From the NCBI GenBank assembly GCA_964484265.1, contig CAZAFH010000010.1, positions 1 through 64,000 on the forward strand: a stretch of DNA of 64,000 bases, read 5' to 3'. Below are positions 43,056 to 51,934 of the stretch, piece by piece. Made by a program: the position numbers and the translations under genes. The first letter of the stretch is position 1, and each line of letters opens with the position of its first letter. This stretch comes from SIAQ01 sp964484265. Lineage in GTDB: Bacteria > Planctomycetota > Planctomycetia > Gemmatales > Gemmataceae. The notes beneath the pieces are model-generated. The model was not told the DNA's origin and did no database searches. It saw only the letters and a list, made by a program, of their open reading frames with translations.

Positions 43056-43568
43056 TTACGAAATGGTTCCAAAACTTGCCTTGATATCCTTCATCAGCAA
43101 ATAAAGATGGAATTCATCGATGGGCGACGATTCAAATCCGTACCTGCGATAAAATGCCTGTCCGCTAAGGTCCTTTGCGTGCACCAGAACAGCTCGGCAA
43201 CCGACAATGTCCGCGACGTGAAGTGACCGAAGCAGAGCGTCTTTCAAGAGAGCCGCACCCAGGCCTTTGCCTTTCTCATTCTGATCGACGGCAAGCCGCG
43301 CGAGGAGAATTATCGGAACCGGATAATTGGCCAACCCTTTTGCAACGCGCTCCGAAGCATCGTCCCGGCGCACCGATCCCGCGCAAAGCGAAAAATAGCC
43401 AACGACGCGATTGTTCAGCAATGAAACGTAAGTTCAAGCTGAACGATTCTGGTGATTCTGTAAGGCGTGTTTGCGAAGGTAGTCATTCAGCGGCGCGACG
43501 CCGCAATCGAATGAGGCATAATCATGCCTCGCCTCAATCGGCGCCGGCGGTAGGGGCGATGTTGCCAT
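43056..43568 (-). pseudogene. GNAT toxin of the TacT/AtaT type, interrupted by an in-frame UGA
   Basis: Reading from ATG 43568 gives MATSPLPPAPIEARHDYASF, then DCGVAPLNDYLRKHALQNHQ and NRSA, a UGA at codon 45 (43434-43436), then TYVSLLNNRVVGYFSLCAGS and on to 43056 in the same frame. The FDCG ... LNDYLRKHA opening, the acetyl-CoA loop LAVDQNEKGKGLGAALL and the tyrosine in AFYRRYGFESS all match TacT-like toxins, which acetylate the amino group on aminoacyl-tRNA. Without the stop the protein would be 170 aa, the family's usual size. The ATG lies inside the 3' end of the antitoxin gene. Either the toxin is inactivated, or the base is a sequencing error or a readthrough site. A 121-aa fragment from TTG 43421 would lack the N-terminal fold. 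Confidence 0.82.
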
Positions 43569-43797
43569 CCAGGACGCTCACTTCGGTAAGTAACTTTTGC
43601 AGAGATGGAATCTGTCGCGGAGCATCGTCGAGCGCATCGCAGAAAGTCTTCCAGCGCTCGGGCGATAATGCAAACATTATTTGGTTGCCGCTATCCCCTT
43701 CACAGGTGATTGTAACCTCTTGACGTTCGGAAAAACGAACCGGCTGCAGCGGACGAAAAACGCCGTTTTCAAATACTGCTTTGATCTGAATATTCAT
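43534..43797 (-). CDS. Chimeric antitoxin: DUF104-like N-terminus, DUF1778-like tail
   Basis: 87 aa from ATG 43797, with a strong GGAGG site. The first half (MNIQIKAVFENGVFRPLQPV then RFSERQEVTITCE) matches the AF2212/DUF104 antitoxin domain usually found with VapC toxins. The second half (FALSPERWKTFCDALDDAPR then QIPSLQKLLTEVSVLDG) matches the C-terminal toxin-neutralising tail of DUF1778 antitoxins, which partner GNAT toxins. The normal ribbon-helix-helix N-terminus of DUF1778 is missing. Its 3' end overlaps the toxin start by 35 nt. Antitoxin role is inferred from the tail and the neighbour. Confidence 0.7.
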   Translation of the reverse strand: MNIQIKAVFENGVFRPLQPVRFSERQEVTITCEGDSGNQIMFALSPERWKTFCDALDDAPRQIPSLQKLLTEVSVLDGNIAPTAGAD

Positions 43798-43970
43798 GGT
43801 GAGTCCTCCAGGGTATCATACTCGAAAGAAACGGCGTGGGCCGAGATATTGCAATTCAAACTTGAACCTTGGGTGTGCCTGCGAAGTGAAATGGGTCGGA
43901 TGTTGCAGGTCATTTTCTCCAATCAAACTCGGCCGTCTCACCGATTCGAATTGACCGAAGTGAGGCGACG

Positions 43971-44168
43971 TCAATGTGACCACCATATCCAGCAAAACCC
44001 GATAAAACTCGATACACCTCCAAAAACGCCGCCCGCGGCGAGCCAAGGCGAACGCCCCCAACGGAAGAGCCCGCCAAGAATCGCTCCGACGATAGTTCCC
44101 AGGAATATTGGAAGCGCCGCGAAAAGTCCGAACAAAAGAATAGCCGGTATTGCAACGATAAGACTCAT
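43971..44168 (-). CDS. Small two-helix membrane protein
   Basis: 65 aa from ATG 44168, with AGAGAAAG upstream. Almost all of it is hydrophobic: MSLIVAIPAILLFGLFAALP then IFLGTIVGAILGGLF, a short loop GRSPW, then LAAGGVFGGVSSFIGFCWIWW. The GxxxG spacing (GTIVGAILGG, GGVFGG) favours tight helix packing. No known family. It could be a small membrane protein or a toxin-like peptide; the neighbouring toxin-antitoxin remnant and the terminator upstream mean it would need its own promoter. Confidence 0.5.
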   Translation of the reverse strand: MSLIVAIPAILLFGLFAALPIFLGTIVGAILGGLFRWGRSPWLAAGGVFGGVSSFIGFCWIWWSH

Positions 44169-44522
44169 CTTTCTCTGACCGCAATTGCCCGAACCGGATA
44201 ACGAATTACCGATGAAAATTGACGAATACCGTTGTGATTGGCGGAGATGGGTTGGCGGGCATTGATGACACAACAAAAGACGGCGGCGATGCAACCGTGC
44301 ATCGCCGCCGCTCCGTAGGATGTGGTCAACTCAAACTTCTCATTTCGGCAAGGGTGAGTAGGCGTCCTGCCTAAGTGTTTTGGGTCGGACCACCCCTTGG
44401 CAACATTACTATCATCGGCTTTATCGAGCCGGAACTTCACGTAATTTCGCAAAAACGCCGGGTGTGCGCAATCGCCAATTGCGGCCAGCGATGACGATTC
44501 TCCGGATTGTTCCGCGTGTAGA
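44169..44522. other. Intergenic region of 354 bp with a leftward terminator
   Basis: The terminator at 44270-44310 is the only feature I can support. The part from 44311 to 44522 shows no open frame with coding character and no repeat. The part from 44169 to 44269 would hold the promoter of the small membrane protein, but no hexamers stand out. Confidence 0.6.
44270..44310 (-). terminator. Intrinsic terminator for the TssL/TssM-like unit
   Basis: CGGCGGCGATGCA (44281-44293) and TGCATCGCCGCCG (44298-44310) form a perfect 13-bp stem with an ACCG loop. Read on the minus strand it is followed by TCTTTTGTTGTG. It ends the leftward transcript whose last gene stops at 44523. Confidence 0.75.
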
Positions 44523-45854
44523 TCAGGAATGGCCGAACAGATACCAGGTCGAACCTGCCAATGCCGCGATAACCGCCGCCAGTCCGAGCCCGAATCGCCA
44601 GCGCACCAGGCGCCTCTCCGCTTCGGCGCGAGCAATCGCCTGCGGGCTCCATTCAGAAATCGGGGTGTATTCGAGCATGTCGGTCCAGAGAGATTTCGCC
44701 GCCTGTTGCGTCAGCGCATCGTCCGGATTGTTCGTGATCACGCAGATCCCCGCCGCCATTCCCGGCTCGCCGTCGGCGTGACGCGTTCCCTCGGCTATGA
44801 GCTGTACCCAGCGCCTTCGGCGTGCATGAAGTTCGCTGACGAGGTCATACGCCTCCTGCCCGGACTGCACCGAGTCGGCATTCGCCTGTGCGAGCCGTTG
44901 CATCGGCAAGGTTTCCAGGCACAGCCGATCGATCCCGTCCTTCCACATGCCAGGGATGTTCGCGGGGTCGAGGTCCGGCGCCGGCGGGAACGCCTGAAAC
45001 GCCGCCACGCCGGTCTCCGCCGAATCCTGCGATCGGCTCGCGCCGAGAATCTTGAAGAAGATCGGCATGTCCAGGCCAAGCGTGTGCCGAATCGTCAGCA
45101 GGTCGGTTTGGCACGCTTCGATCGTCGCGCGAGTGCTGATTTCGCCGTTCGTGCTCTCCCACGGCAACACCATCAACACGCCCTGCAATGCGGGCCGATC
45201 ACTGCGTGCCGCGATCAGGCTGCACAAGGCGGCGAGTTGACTCGAAACCGCTCCGACGACATAATCGCTGCTATCGTCGCCGAGTCGGCCACGGCGGCTC
45301 TTCGTCGAGCCGAGCACGGATAGCCGATCGGTCGCGACAATGATGGCGTCGTGATTGGCGGACACATGAAACGGCAGATTCGTCTTCGGCGAAGTGCCGC
45401 GAAGGCCCCACTGTTCGAGGATCTGGTTCATCGTCGTCGAGGGCGGACCAACGATCAGAAACATCGGCGTCTTCGCGGTGCAGATGCCGGCCTGGTCGAT
45501 CGTTGCCATGGCGTCGGCCCAGATTTCTGCCAAATCGTCGTCCGCCTTCGATCGATTCTCCACGCGTAACGCATTCCACAAGCCGCGAGCAAGCCAGCCG
45601 AGCGAATAGACCGCCACTGCCACGATGACGAGGTAATAGCGATGGACCGCCGGAATCGGCGAGCGGAGCCACTGCGTCAGAAATAGCGATCGTTCAAAAT
45701 ACCAGAGAAGTGCGAACACGCCGCTCCACAGCGCCAGATGCAATAGCCAGCGCGACGCCCGAACGGATCGCGACACCGGCTCCTGCAATCCAAACGGATA
45801 GAGCATGGCGATTGCCGAGAAGAACGGCGACACGATCCGGGCCGCGAATGCCAT
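44523..45854 (-). CDS. TssM/IcmF-like membrane protein, short form
   Basis: 443 aa from ATG 45854. Two N-terminal helices (WLLHLALWSGVFALLWYFE, about residues 36-54, and YYLVIVAVAVYSLGWLARGL, about 73-92) frame a segment that in TssM faces the cytosol. It is followed by a nucleotide-binding-like domain (about 130-400). The Walker A position reads MFLIVGPPSTTMNQILE, so the Gly-Lys-Ser/Thr is degenerate. A third helix ends the protein (FGLGLAAVIAALAGSTWYLFG). Full TssM is about 1100 aa with a large periplasmic domain that is missing here. The pairing with a DotU-like gene 40 bp upstream supports the assignment. Other T6SS genes are absent. Confidence 0.6.
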   Translation of the reverse strand: MAFAARIVSPFFSAIAMLYPFGLQEPVSRSVRASRWLLHLALWSGVFALLWYFERSLFLTQWLRSPIPAVHRYYLVIVAVAVYSLGWLARGLWNALRVENRSKADDDLAEIWADAMATIDQAGICTAKTPMFLIVGPPSTTMNQILEQWGLRGTSPKTNLPFHVSANHDAIIVATDRLSVLGSTKSRRGRLGDDSSDYVVGAVSSQLAALCSLIAARSDRPALQGVLMVLPWESTNGEISTRATIEACQTDLLTIRHTLGLDMPIFFKILGASRSQDSAETGVAAFQAFPPAPDLDPANIPGMWKDGIDRLCLETLPMQRLAQANADSVQSGQEAYDLVSELHARRRRWVQLIAEGTRHADGEPGMAAGICVITNNPDDALTQQAAKSLWTDMLEYTPISEWSPQAIARAEAERRLVRWRFGLGLAAVIAALAGSTWYLFGHS

Positions 45855-45894
45855 CGATGTTTCCTTTCCGGAGAAACGCTGATTCGGCGCGGCG

Positions 45895-46578
45895 CTACCA
45901 GAGATCGCTGCCCCAGTGTCGCCAACAGAGAATGCCGATCGTTGGAATCAAGATTGTAAGTGAGAGGTAAAACGCAAAGGCCCAGGGCCGATAGGATTGC
46001 CGAAATATCGGCTGTCTGGCGCTGGGTTCGGTTTCCAGACACGCAGGCATGGCCGTCGGTTCGGAGGCCTGCACGAGCACGGACCGTACACGCTTGAGCC
46101 AGGCTTCGACGTTCTCAGGTTTGCCTTGCCAGTCGCCGCGAAAGCCGAGCGTCACGCACCAGTAGGCAGTCTCGAGCGCGTCGCGATCTCCGCGCGCCTC
46201 GGCATAGCGTGCCTCGTCCCAGAATTTCGCGCCGCCAGCGACTCTGGTGTACAGCAACGACTCCAACGGCAGTTCACGCCATGATTCGCCCTGGGCACAG
46301 GTGCCGACGAGTTCGTCAAGCCAGCAAACAAGGAGATACCGCGTCGTCGCTTGCGATAGCTGTTCCCGTTCCGTGAACGTCGGCCCGTCGTCATCGATCG
46401 GAGGCAGATCCGAGGAATCCCCTTCAAAGAAGACGGCCGTGTCCAGGGCATTGAGTAGTTCGACAAACTGCTCCTGTTCCAGGTCGCGATGCAGCATTTC
46501 GCCTGCACTAATTCGCGCGTGCAGATTCAGGCCGGCACGTAGAATCGGGTGGACAACATCAGCGATCGTCGCGAGCAT
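45895..46578 (-). CDS. DotU/TssL-like (type IVB/VI secretion family) membrane protein
   Basis: 227 aa from ATG 46578 (MLATIADVVHPILRAGLNLHARI), with AGGGAC nine bases upstream; the frame is open to 46653 but that stretch looks non-coding. The helical cytosolic domain shows LLVCWLDELVGTCAQ, the DotU core motif (cf. alDE), and SWRELPLESLLYTRVAGGAKFWDE, which matches the conserved WxxxSLL...GGekFw region. One C-terminal helix (FAFYLSLTILIPTIGILCW) anchors it in the inner membrane as in TssL. It would bind TssM. With only these two genes present, a complete injection machine is not encoded here. Confidence 0.7.
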   Translation of the reverse strand: MLATIADVVHPILRAGLNLHARISAGEMLHRDLEQEQFVELLNALDTAVFFEGDSSDLPPIDDDGPTFTEREQLSQATTRYLLVCWLDELVGTCAQGESWRELPLESLLYTRVAGGAKFWDEARYAEARGDRDALETAYWCVTLGFRGDWQGKPENVEAWLKRVRSVLVQASEPTAMPACLETEPSARQPIFRQSYRPWAFAFYLSLTILIPTIGILCWRHWGSDLW

Positions 46579-46738
46579 TGGGAATGTCCCTATTCGAATC
46601 AACATCCATGCGGATTCAATGAGGAGAATAATCAAATTGAAGCGAGCGTTCAACCGCAGTCGTTATGCGAAACCAGACAGTGTGTTTGCCAAGTTAACGC
46701 GAAATGCGCATCTTGCGAATTCATCGGCCAGCGGCGAC

Positions 46739-47692
46739 CTATTTCTTGCGCCAAATAGCAGCGTCGGCGATTCCTAGACGAGTTACTACGGGACGAATGG
46801 CACTCATGAATCGCACGGCATCGACCGGGTAGCCGGCCGTCGGCGCCAAGTTTGGGATGTGTGCTTGCCAGAACTGATTGAATTCACGCATCAGCGTTTC
46901 GCGCGCGTACTTGCTTACCATCGATGCCAGCGCGACGGGAAAGTGCTCGACATCCGCCTTGGGCATGAACGTAATTCGCATCGCACGATCCAACCCCTCG
47001 ACGCGATAGACACTCCGCATGCGTCCTTCTTCTTCGCCGATCACGAAGCCGTCCGCGAACGCCTCCTGCAGCGCGGCTGCGTAGTTGTTGCGACCGCCAT
47101 GTTTGTCGATCACGATGCTCGTCGCCTCGGCGGGCGTGGCCTTGAGGAACGCTTGAATAAGCTGCGCCATTGCAAGGCTCAACACGGCGCCTTTGGTGTG
47201 CCATTTGTCGAGGATGGCGTTGAACCGCGGCGCGGGCATTATCGCCGATCGGCAGAAATTCCACGCGACACCCGCGTTCGCGCATGCGTCGAACCAATGC
47301 CCTCTCGCGGTGCCCTGCTCTTCGGCGCTAACATCGAGCGGCATGGGCGTCGCGCCGGTGTACCACGCTTCCTTCTGAATCGCGGGTTGATCGTCCGGTG
47401 CGTACTTCGCGATCCAACTAGCGAGCGAAGCTTCGGGGCACACGCATTGGGCGGTACGTTCGAGTTCGTCGAACCCGCTGCCAGAGGAGTAAACCTGCTT
47501 CGAATCCGCGACGATCAGCCGATCGTCGGCACGCTCGCCATGGCGTCGCACGCTGGCTTGAAGCAGGTCCCAGAGATCAGTGTCGACGTGCTCCACGGGC
47601 ACGCGGCAAGCGACCAGCGTCATCACGAACGGGCCAAGATTTGGACCGTAACCGGCTTCGTCGATGCCAACGCGCCAGGGCATAGGGTTCAT
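46739..47692 (-). CDS. RNase HII-family protein (divergent)
   Basis: 317 aa from ATG 47692 (MNPMPWRVGIDEAGYGPNLG), or the ATG three codons on. GIDEAGYGPNLGPFV is the RNase H2 motif GIDEAGRGP with the Asp-Glu metal pair (D11, E12). Further candidates are DSKQVY (about residue 75) and VIDKHGGRNNYAAAL. The tail (VALASMVSKYARETLMREFNQFW) is family-like, with SKYARE corresponding to the conserved SKxxRD. It is longer than the roughly 200 aa of RncHB and has an insertion (about 90-170). It probably degrades RNA in RNA-DNA hybrids. Divergent from the HIT gene. Confidence 0.75.
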   Translation of the reverse strand: MNPMPWRVGIDEAGYGPNLGPFVMTLVACRVPVEHVDTDLWDLLQASVRRHGERADDRLIVADSKQVYSSGSGFDELERTAQCVCPEASLASWIAKYAPDDQPAIQKEAWYTGATPMPLDVSAEEQGTARGHWFDACANAGVAWNFCRSAIMPAPRFNAILDKWHTKGAVLSLAMAQLIQAFLKATPAEATSIVIDKHGGRNNYAAALQEAFADGFVIGEEEGRMRSVYRVEGLDRAMRITFMPKADVEHFPVALASMVSKYARETLMREFNQFWQAHIPNLAPTAGYPVDAVRFMSAIRPVVTRLGIADAAIWRKK

Positions 47693-47753
47693 TCCGAATA
47701 AGATGTCGATGGATTCCGCGGTCACTGCGTTATTTCTACGAAAGGAACAAGCA

Positions 47754-48098
47754 ATGCTCAAAGACAACATCTTTCAAAAGATCATCGACAAACAAATTCC
47801 CGCCAAGATCGTGCACGAGGACGATCAGTGCCTGGCGTTTCACGACGTGAATCCGCAGGCGCCGACGCACGTGCTGATTATCCCTCGCAAGGTCATCCGC
47901 ACGCATGCTGATCTGACGGAAAGCGACCGCGAACTGCTCGGACACCTGCATCTGGTGGCGGTGAAATTAGCCCGGGATTTGAAGCTTGATGATGGCTACC
48001 GAATCGTGGTGAACTGCCTGGAGCGCGGCGGACAGACGGTCCCACACCTGCATATGCACCTTTTAGGCGGACGCGACTTTCGTTGGCCGCCGGGATAG
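47754..48098 (+). CDS. HIT family protein
   Basis: 114 aa from ATG 47754, with GAAAGGAAC upstream. The start MLKDNIFQKIIDKQIPAKIVHEDDQCLAFHDVNPQAPTHVL and the HIT triad H98-L-H100-M-H102 (TVPHLHMHLLGGRDFRWPPG) are those of Hint/PKCI-type nucleotide hydrolases. The enzyme would hydrolyse AMP-linked (phosphoramidate or acyl-adenylate) substrates in the cytosol. Length is standard. It ends 23 bp before the convergent Lpt-like gene. Confidence 0.95.
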   Translation: MLKDNIFQKIIDKQIPAKIVHEDDQCLAFHDVNPQAPTHVLIIPRKVIRTHADLTESDRELLGHLHLVAVKLARDLKLDDGYRIVVNCLERGGQTVPHLHMHLLGGRDFRWPPG

Positions 48099-48121
48099 TC
48101 TGCATTGCCGATAGGCATCGG

Positions 48122-51100
48122 TCAATTCGTCAAAGAACGCACGCCTTCGGTGTCGATCTTGCCCGTCTTGCGGTTGTAGAGCACCTTGGTCGCGGTGGCC
48201 ACGACCGTGGGCTCTCCGCCGGAGACGAACTGAAACATCCGCACCACGTTTCCGTTCTTTCCTTCGAGAATGATGATGTCGTTCTTCTCGTCGTATTTGA
48301 TGATGTCGGCCGTTCCCATGTATTTATCGGAACGGAAGAAACAGTTTTGCTGGGCGACCAGCGTCTGCGAAACGCGATCGAGAATCTGTTCGCCATCGAC
48401 CTTGAGGATGCCGCAGCGGAGGTAGAGGCCGTCCTTCGGCGGATTGTCGGGGTCCATCTTGGCGTTGATGTCGATCGTCGGAAAGTGGAAGACCTCGACG
48501 CCGCCGTTCTCGCCGAAGAAGGTGGCATTTCGCGTGGCGGCCTTGGTGTTGGAGAAGGCGCGATCGCGGAACAGCACGCGCGTCAGCTTCCACACAGGCG
48601 TCGCCTCTTTTTTGGTCTCGCCATCGGCAGGCGCGGCGGCGCCAAGGCCGCTGGAGCTCATCGCAAGGACCCGGACTTCGCCTGGGCCAGCGAAGTTGGT
48701 CGGGCCGGCCTGGTTGTCCATCGCCGCATCGCGGGCCATGATGATGTTGCGCTGCTGGAGCTTGCCCTTGGCGTCGACCTTGGCGTCGTCGATGAACACG
48801 TTGCGGTCGCACAGGATGCGGTCGATCTTGGCGGTCTGCTCGTCCTTCTTGCGCTCGCCGTCCTGACTCACCTGCTTGAACGACACGGGCCGGTCGAGGA
48901 TGACGGTCATGTTTTGGCATTGCATCTTGGAATACGCGCCGACTTCATGCGCCATCACGCCGCCGTAGAAATAGGCGTGTCGGCCGTCGAACGTCATGTT
49001 TTGATTCCAGTGAACGCGGATGCGTGCATTTTTCTTGACGGTATCGGAGCCATCGAGATTCTTGTTCGACGGCATCTCCATCGCGCCGGCGCCGTTGACA
49101 TCGGCCTGGTTCGTCGATTGATTCACGGTGACGATGCGCCCCCAGACCGTGGAATCGCCGATCACGATCTTGGCGAATTTCCCTTTCTCGCCATGGACCA
49201 CCAGCGTATCGCCGGCGTCAAAATGGCGTAGCGTCAGTAGCTGACCCGTGATATCGAGTGCTTTTTCGTTGGTCTTTTGACCCGATTGATAGACATGGAC
49301 ATTGCCTCGGCAGTCCATCGCCTTGAGCTGTTTCTTGTTGCCAAAATCATCGACGCGAATGACGACCTCGTTGCCTTCGAGCTCGATCGGTTTGCGATTC
49401 TTGTCCTTCGCAGCGACACCCGGAGCGGTTTTGACCTTGTTTGGTTCGTCCTTGCCGATTACAGGCAGAATCCCGCCGCTGCCGTCCTTGGCAACCGGAC
49501 GGCCTACCACGTGCTTCTCAGAGCCAGGCAGCGTGGGCGCGATTTGATGATCGAACACCACATGCAGCCGATCCGCTCGGCGAATGATCGTATCGGGAGA
49601 TTCTACCCGAACGCGATCGTAGGCCTCCAGCTTTGTCAACTGCTGGCGGGCGCTGCCGACGGCGTCAACGCGGCGATTGGTGCTTTCGCGGTTATTTCGC
49701 AGCCAAAGCTGGATCTTCTCGGCTTCGAGTTTCTGCGGTTGTAGATCGTCGACGAACGCTGCCTCGCCGGTCACGGTGATCTCGTCGAAGACCTGGCCGG
49801 CGTCTTTTCTTTGCTCGACCACGAGCGTGTCACGCCAGCGGACGCGCGAAGGATAGGTGGCTTTCTCGGTGTTTTTATGGTCGAGCAATTTGATCATGCC
49901 CGGACCGAACGCGACGACCTTCTGCCCCTCGCCAAGGCGATTGGCGCCGAAAAGGTGCAGTTCGCGACAATCCATCCAGTGGCCGTCTTTCACGGAACGG
50001 ACGGTTCGGACCGAATCGCCTTTCATGACGGTGACGGGACCATTGATAGCATCGCCAGCGCGATAGAAGAAATCGCTGCCGTACGCCGCCAGGCGTTCGG
50101 TATCGAGAGCGAGCACGACGTCGTTGCCCGATCGCGCGACAGCGCGGGCTGACTCGATGTCTTTTTCGTCGGTGGCTTTTCCGCCGGCGCCATTTCCCAG
50201 GTTGCCCTTTCGGCGGAACTGAAGTTCGAGGCGATCGCAGGTGAGCTGATCGCGGGATTCTTTCTTCTCCACCGTTTGAATGCGATCCACATGGACTTGA
50301 TCCGGCGCCAGCTGGTTGCCGCCGTTCGCCTTTCCATCAATCGACAACGGGCTTTCAAAGCGGGCCAGTTCCTTGGTCAGGTCATAAGTGAATGACCCGC
50401 CGCTCCGGATGTGGATGTGAGCTTTCTTGGCCGCGGCGGCGTCGTCCGCGACGACGACCGGCGCGGGTTTGCCGTTCTTGCTGTCGCCGCCCAGGAAGCC
50501 GAGGCGAGAATCGACCCAGAAGTGCATCTCCACATCGGACCGCAGGACGAGTTTCTCCACGTTGTGGCTATCGTCGTTCACGCGGTCCTGCTTGGCGATC
50601 GCCACCACGGGCCGCGGCTTGGAATTGTCCCGCGCGAGATGCATGTCGAGGCCCTTGCCTCGGATCACGGTCGCGGGCTTGGTTTTGTAATCGGTCACGC
50701 AGACAACGCCCTGGGTCCAGATGAGCTTTTGGCGGTCTTCGTAGAACAATGGACCGCCCGTGATGAGTATGTCGATGTCGTCACTCTTCTCCGCTGATTT
50801 GCGATTGTTTCCGATGGTGACGCCCGGCCGACCGCCCTGCATTTCGACGGCGATGATTTTGCGAGCGGAATTTGTCAGCTGGCTGAATTGCGAGATCGGT
50901 TGATCGAGGGTAATGATCGCGATATCGCACTTGATGCTTGAGATTTCAGGATGCTCGCCGCGTGCCGTGCCCTTGTGAAAAAGGGCCATGCTGAAAGGTG
51001 CAAGCCGGATGGAACCGTTCTTCTTGTCGATGCTGAACTCGCCGGCGGCGAAGGCGATGCCCTTGTCATCCAGCCAAATGCGCAGAGGGCGGCGCATCTC

Positions 51101-51322
51101 TTCGCAGCCAGCGCCAAACGCCTTCTCAAGCCGAGCGTCAGCATCCGTCCTTGGCTCACCGGTTGGAAGCGAGACTGTCTGGATCCCTTCGGCAGGCAAC
51201 ATGTTCGGCGGCAGCGGCGGCAGGCCGTCAATGTTGCCCAGGAAATTCGCGTACAGGACGTACGACACCAGGCAGGCGGTTAGCCCGGCAAAGAGAATCA
51301 GTACGCGTTTGGGTGTCCACAC
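48122..51322 (-). CDS. Large membrane-anchored protein in the lptC/lptA position
   Basis: 1066 aa from GTG 51322, with AAGGA eight bases upstream. One N-terminal helix (VLILFAGLTACLVSYVLYANFL, about residues 7-28) is followed by a periplasmic part over 1000 residues long with no second helix. Its composition is beta-rich, with repeated OstA/LptA-like phrases such as KLEAEKIQLWLRNN, VFDEITVTGEAAFVDD, MDCRGNVHVYQSGQKTNEKALDITGQLLTLRHF and FDGRHAYFYGGVMAHEVGAYSKMQCQNMTVIL. It lies 49 bp after kdsC, which follows kdsD, the order kdsD-kdsC-lptC-lptA of Gram-negative genomes. A fused, enlarged LptC/LptA-type LPS bridge protein is my inference. No lptB follows in the window. Confidence 0.65.
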   Translation of the reverse strand: MWTPKRVLILFAGLTACLVSYVLYANFLGNIDGLPPLPPNMLPAEGIQTVSLPTGEPRTDADARLEKAFGAGCEEMRRPLRIWLDDKGIAFAAGEFSIDKKNGSIRLAPFSMALFHKGTARGEHPEISSIKCDIAIITLDQPISQFSQLTNSARKIIAVEMQGGRPGVTIGNNRKSAEKSDDIDILITGGPLFYEDRQKLIWTQGVVCVTDYKTKPATVIRGKGLDMHLARDNSKPRPVVAIAKQDRVNDDSHNVEKLVLRSDVEMHFWVDSRLGFLGGDSKNGKPAPVVVADDAAAAKKAHIHIRSGGSFTYDLTKELARFESPLSIDGKANGGNQLAPDQVHVDRIQTVEKKESRDQLTCDRLELQFRRKGNLGNGAGGKATDEKDIESARAVARSGNDVVLALDTERLAAYGSDFFYRAGDAINGPVTVMKGDSVRTVRSVKDGHWMDCRELHLFGANRLGEGQKVVAFGPGMIKLLDHKNTEKATYPSRVRWRDTLVVEQRKDAGQVFDEITVTGEAAFVDDLQPQKLEAEKIQLWLRNNRESTNRRVDAVGSARQQLTKLEAYDRVRVESPDTIIRRADRLHVVFDHQIAPTLPGSEKHVVGRPVAKDGSGGILPVIGKDEPNKVKTAPGVAAKDKNRKPIELEGNEVVIRVDDFGNKKQLKAMDCRGNVHVYQSGQKTNEKALDITGQLLTLRHFDAGDTLVVHGEKGKFAKIVIGDSTVWGRIVTVNQSTNQADVNGAGAMEMPSNKNLDGSDTVKKNARIRVHWNQNMTFDGRHAYFYGGVMAHEVGAYSKMQCQNMTVILDRPVSFKQVSQDGERKKDEQTAKIDRILCDRNVFIDDAKVDAKGKLQQRNIIMARDAAMDNQAGPTNFAGPGEVRVLAMSSSGLGAAAPADGETKKEATPVWKLTRVLFRDRAFSNTKAATRNATFFGENGGVEVFHFPTIDINAKMDPDNPPKDGLYLRCGILKVDGEQILDRVSQTLVAQQNCFFRSDKYMGTADIIKYDEKNDIIILEGKNGNVVRMFQFVSGGEPTVVATATKVLYNRKTGKIDTEGVRSLTN

Positions 51323-51371
51323 GGTTCGGATCCTTCGCCCATCAATGTCGAATCAATTCTCGGCGATAACG

Positions 51372-51920
51372 TCAAGCGCCCCGATACTGCTCCACGATCT
51401 CCTGCCAGCGTCCCTGGGCTCGCAGTATTACTTCGATCACCTCACGCACCGCGCCTCGGCCGCCCGAAGCCTCGGTCACGTAGTCGGCTTCCGCCTTGGC
51501 TTCGTCACATGCGTCCGCCACGACAGCCGCGAATCCGCACGCCCGAAGCACCGGAAGGTCTGGCAAATCATCGCCCATCGCACACACGCGGTCCGCTGCC
51601 AATCCAGCCAGGGCTAACACCTTCTCGAACGCCGTCCGCTTGTTCTCCGCACCCTGGATCACCGGCTCGATTCCCAACTCGGCCGCGCGCCGCTCGACGA
51701 TAACAGAGCGCCTTCCCGTGACGATGGCGGCTTTCTTTCCAAGTCGGGTCCACAACTTCAATCCCGATCCATCGCGCACATGGAAGGCCTTGATCTCCGC
51801 GCCAGTATCGGAATAGACAATCGAACCATCCGTCAAGACGCCATCGACATCCAGCACCAGCATCTCGATCCGGGCACAACGCGCGATCCAATCGCCCTCT
51901 GCCGACCTATTGCGAGGCAT
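51372..51920 (-). CDS. kdsC: 3-deoxy-D-manno-octulosonate 8-phosphate phosphatase
   Basis: 182 aa from ATG 51920, with GGAGGTG five bases upstream; a TTG at 51938 overlaps the kdsD stop but has no ribosome site. The HAD motif I is VLDVDGVLTDGSIVYSD (D then D, about residues 22-38), motif II VTGRRS and motif III AMGDDLPDLPVL. The KHVRDGSGLK-type phrase (AFHVRDGSGLKLW) and the length of about 170-190 aa fit KdsC, a capless C0 HAD that makes tetramers and removes phosphate from KDO-8-P. Downstream of kdsD by a short gap, so the two are cotranscribed and make KDO for lipid A. Confidence 0.93.
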   Translation of the reverse strand: MPRNRSAEGDWIARCARIEMLVLDVDGVLTDGSIVYSDTGAEIKAFHVRDGSGLKLWTRLGKKAAIVTGRRSVIVERRAAELGIEPVIQGAENKRTAFEKVLALAGLAADRVCAMGDDLPDLPVLRACGFAAVVADACDEAKAEADYVTEASGGRGAVREVIEVILRAQGRWQEIVEQYRGA

Positions 51921-51934
51921 CGCCACCTCCAGGT

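Noticed and set aside
43056..43421. A complete 121-aa GNAT gene starting at TTG 43421
   Set aside because: The N-terminal third of the toxin is present upstream in the same frame beyond a UGA, so this is the distal part of a broken gene.
48083..49231. 382-aa forward frame opposite the Lpt-like gene
   Set aside because: It is the mirror frame of a gene with high GC; its composition is low in hydrophobic cores and it has no family signal.
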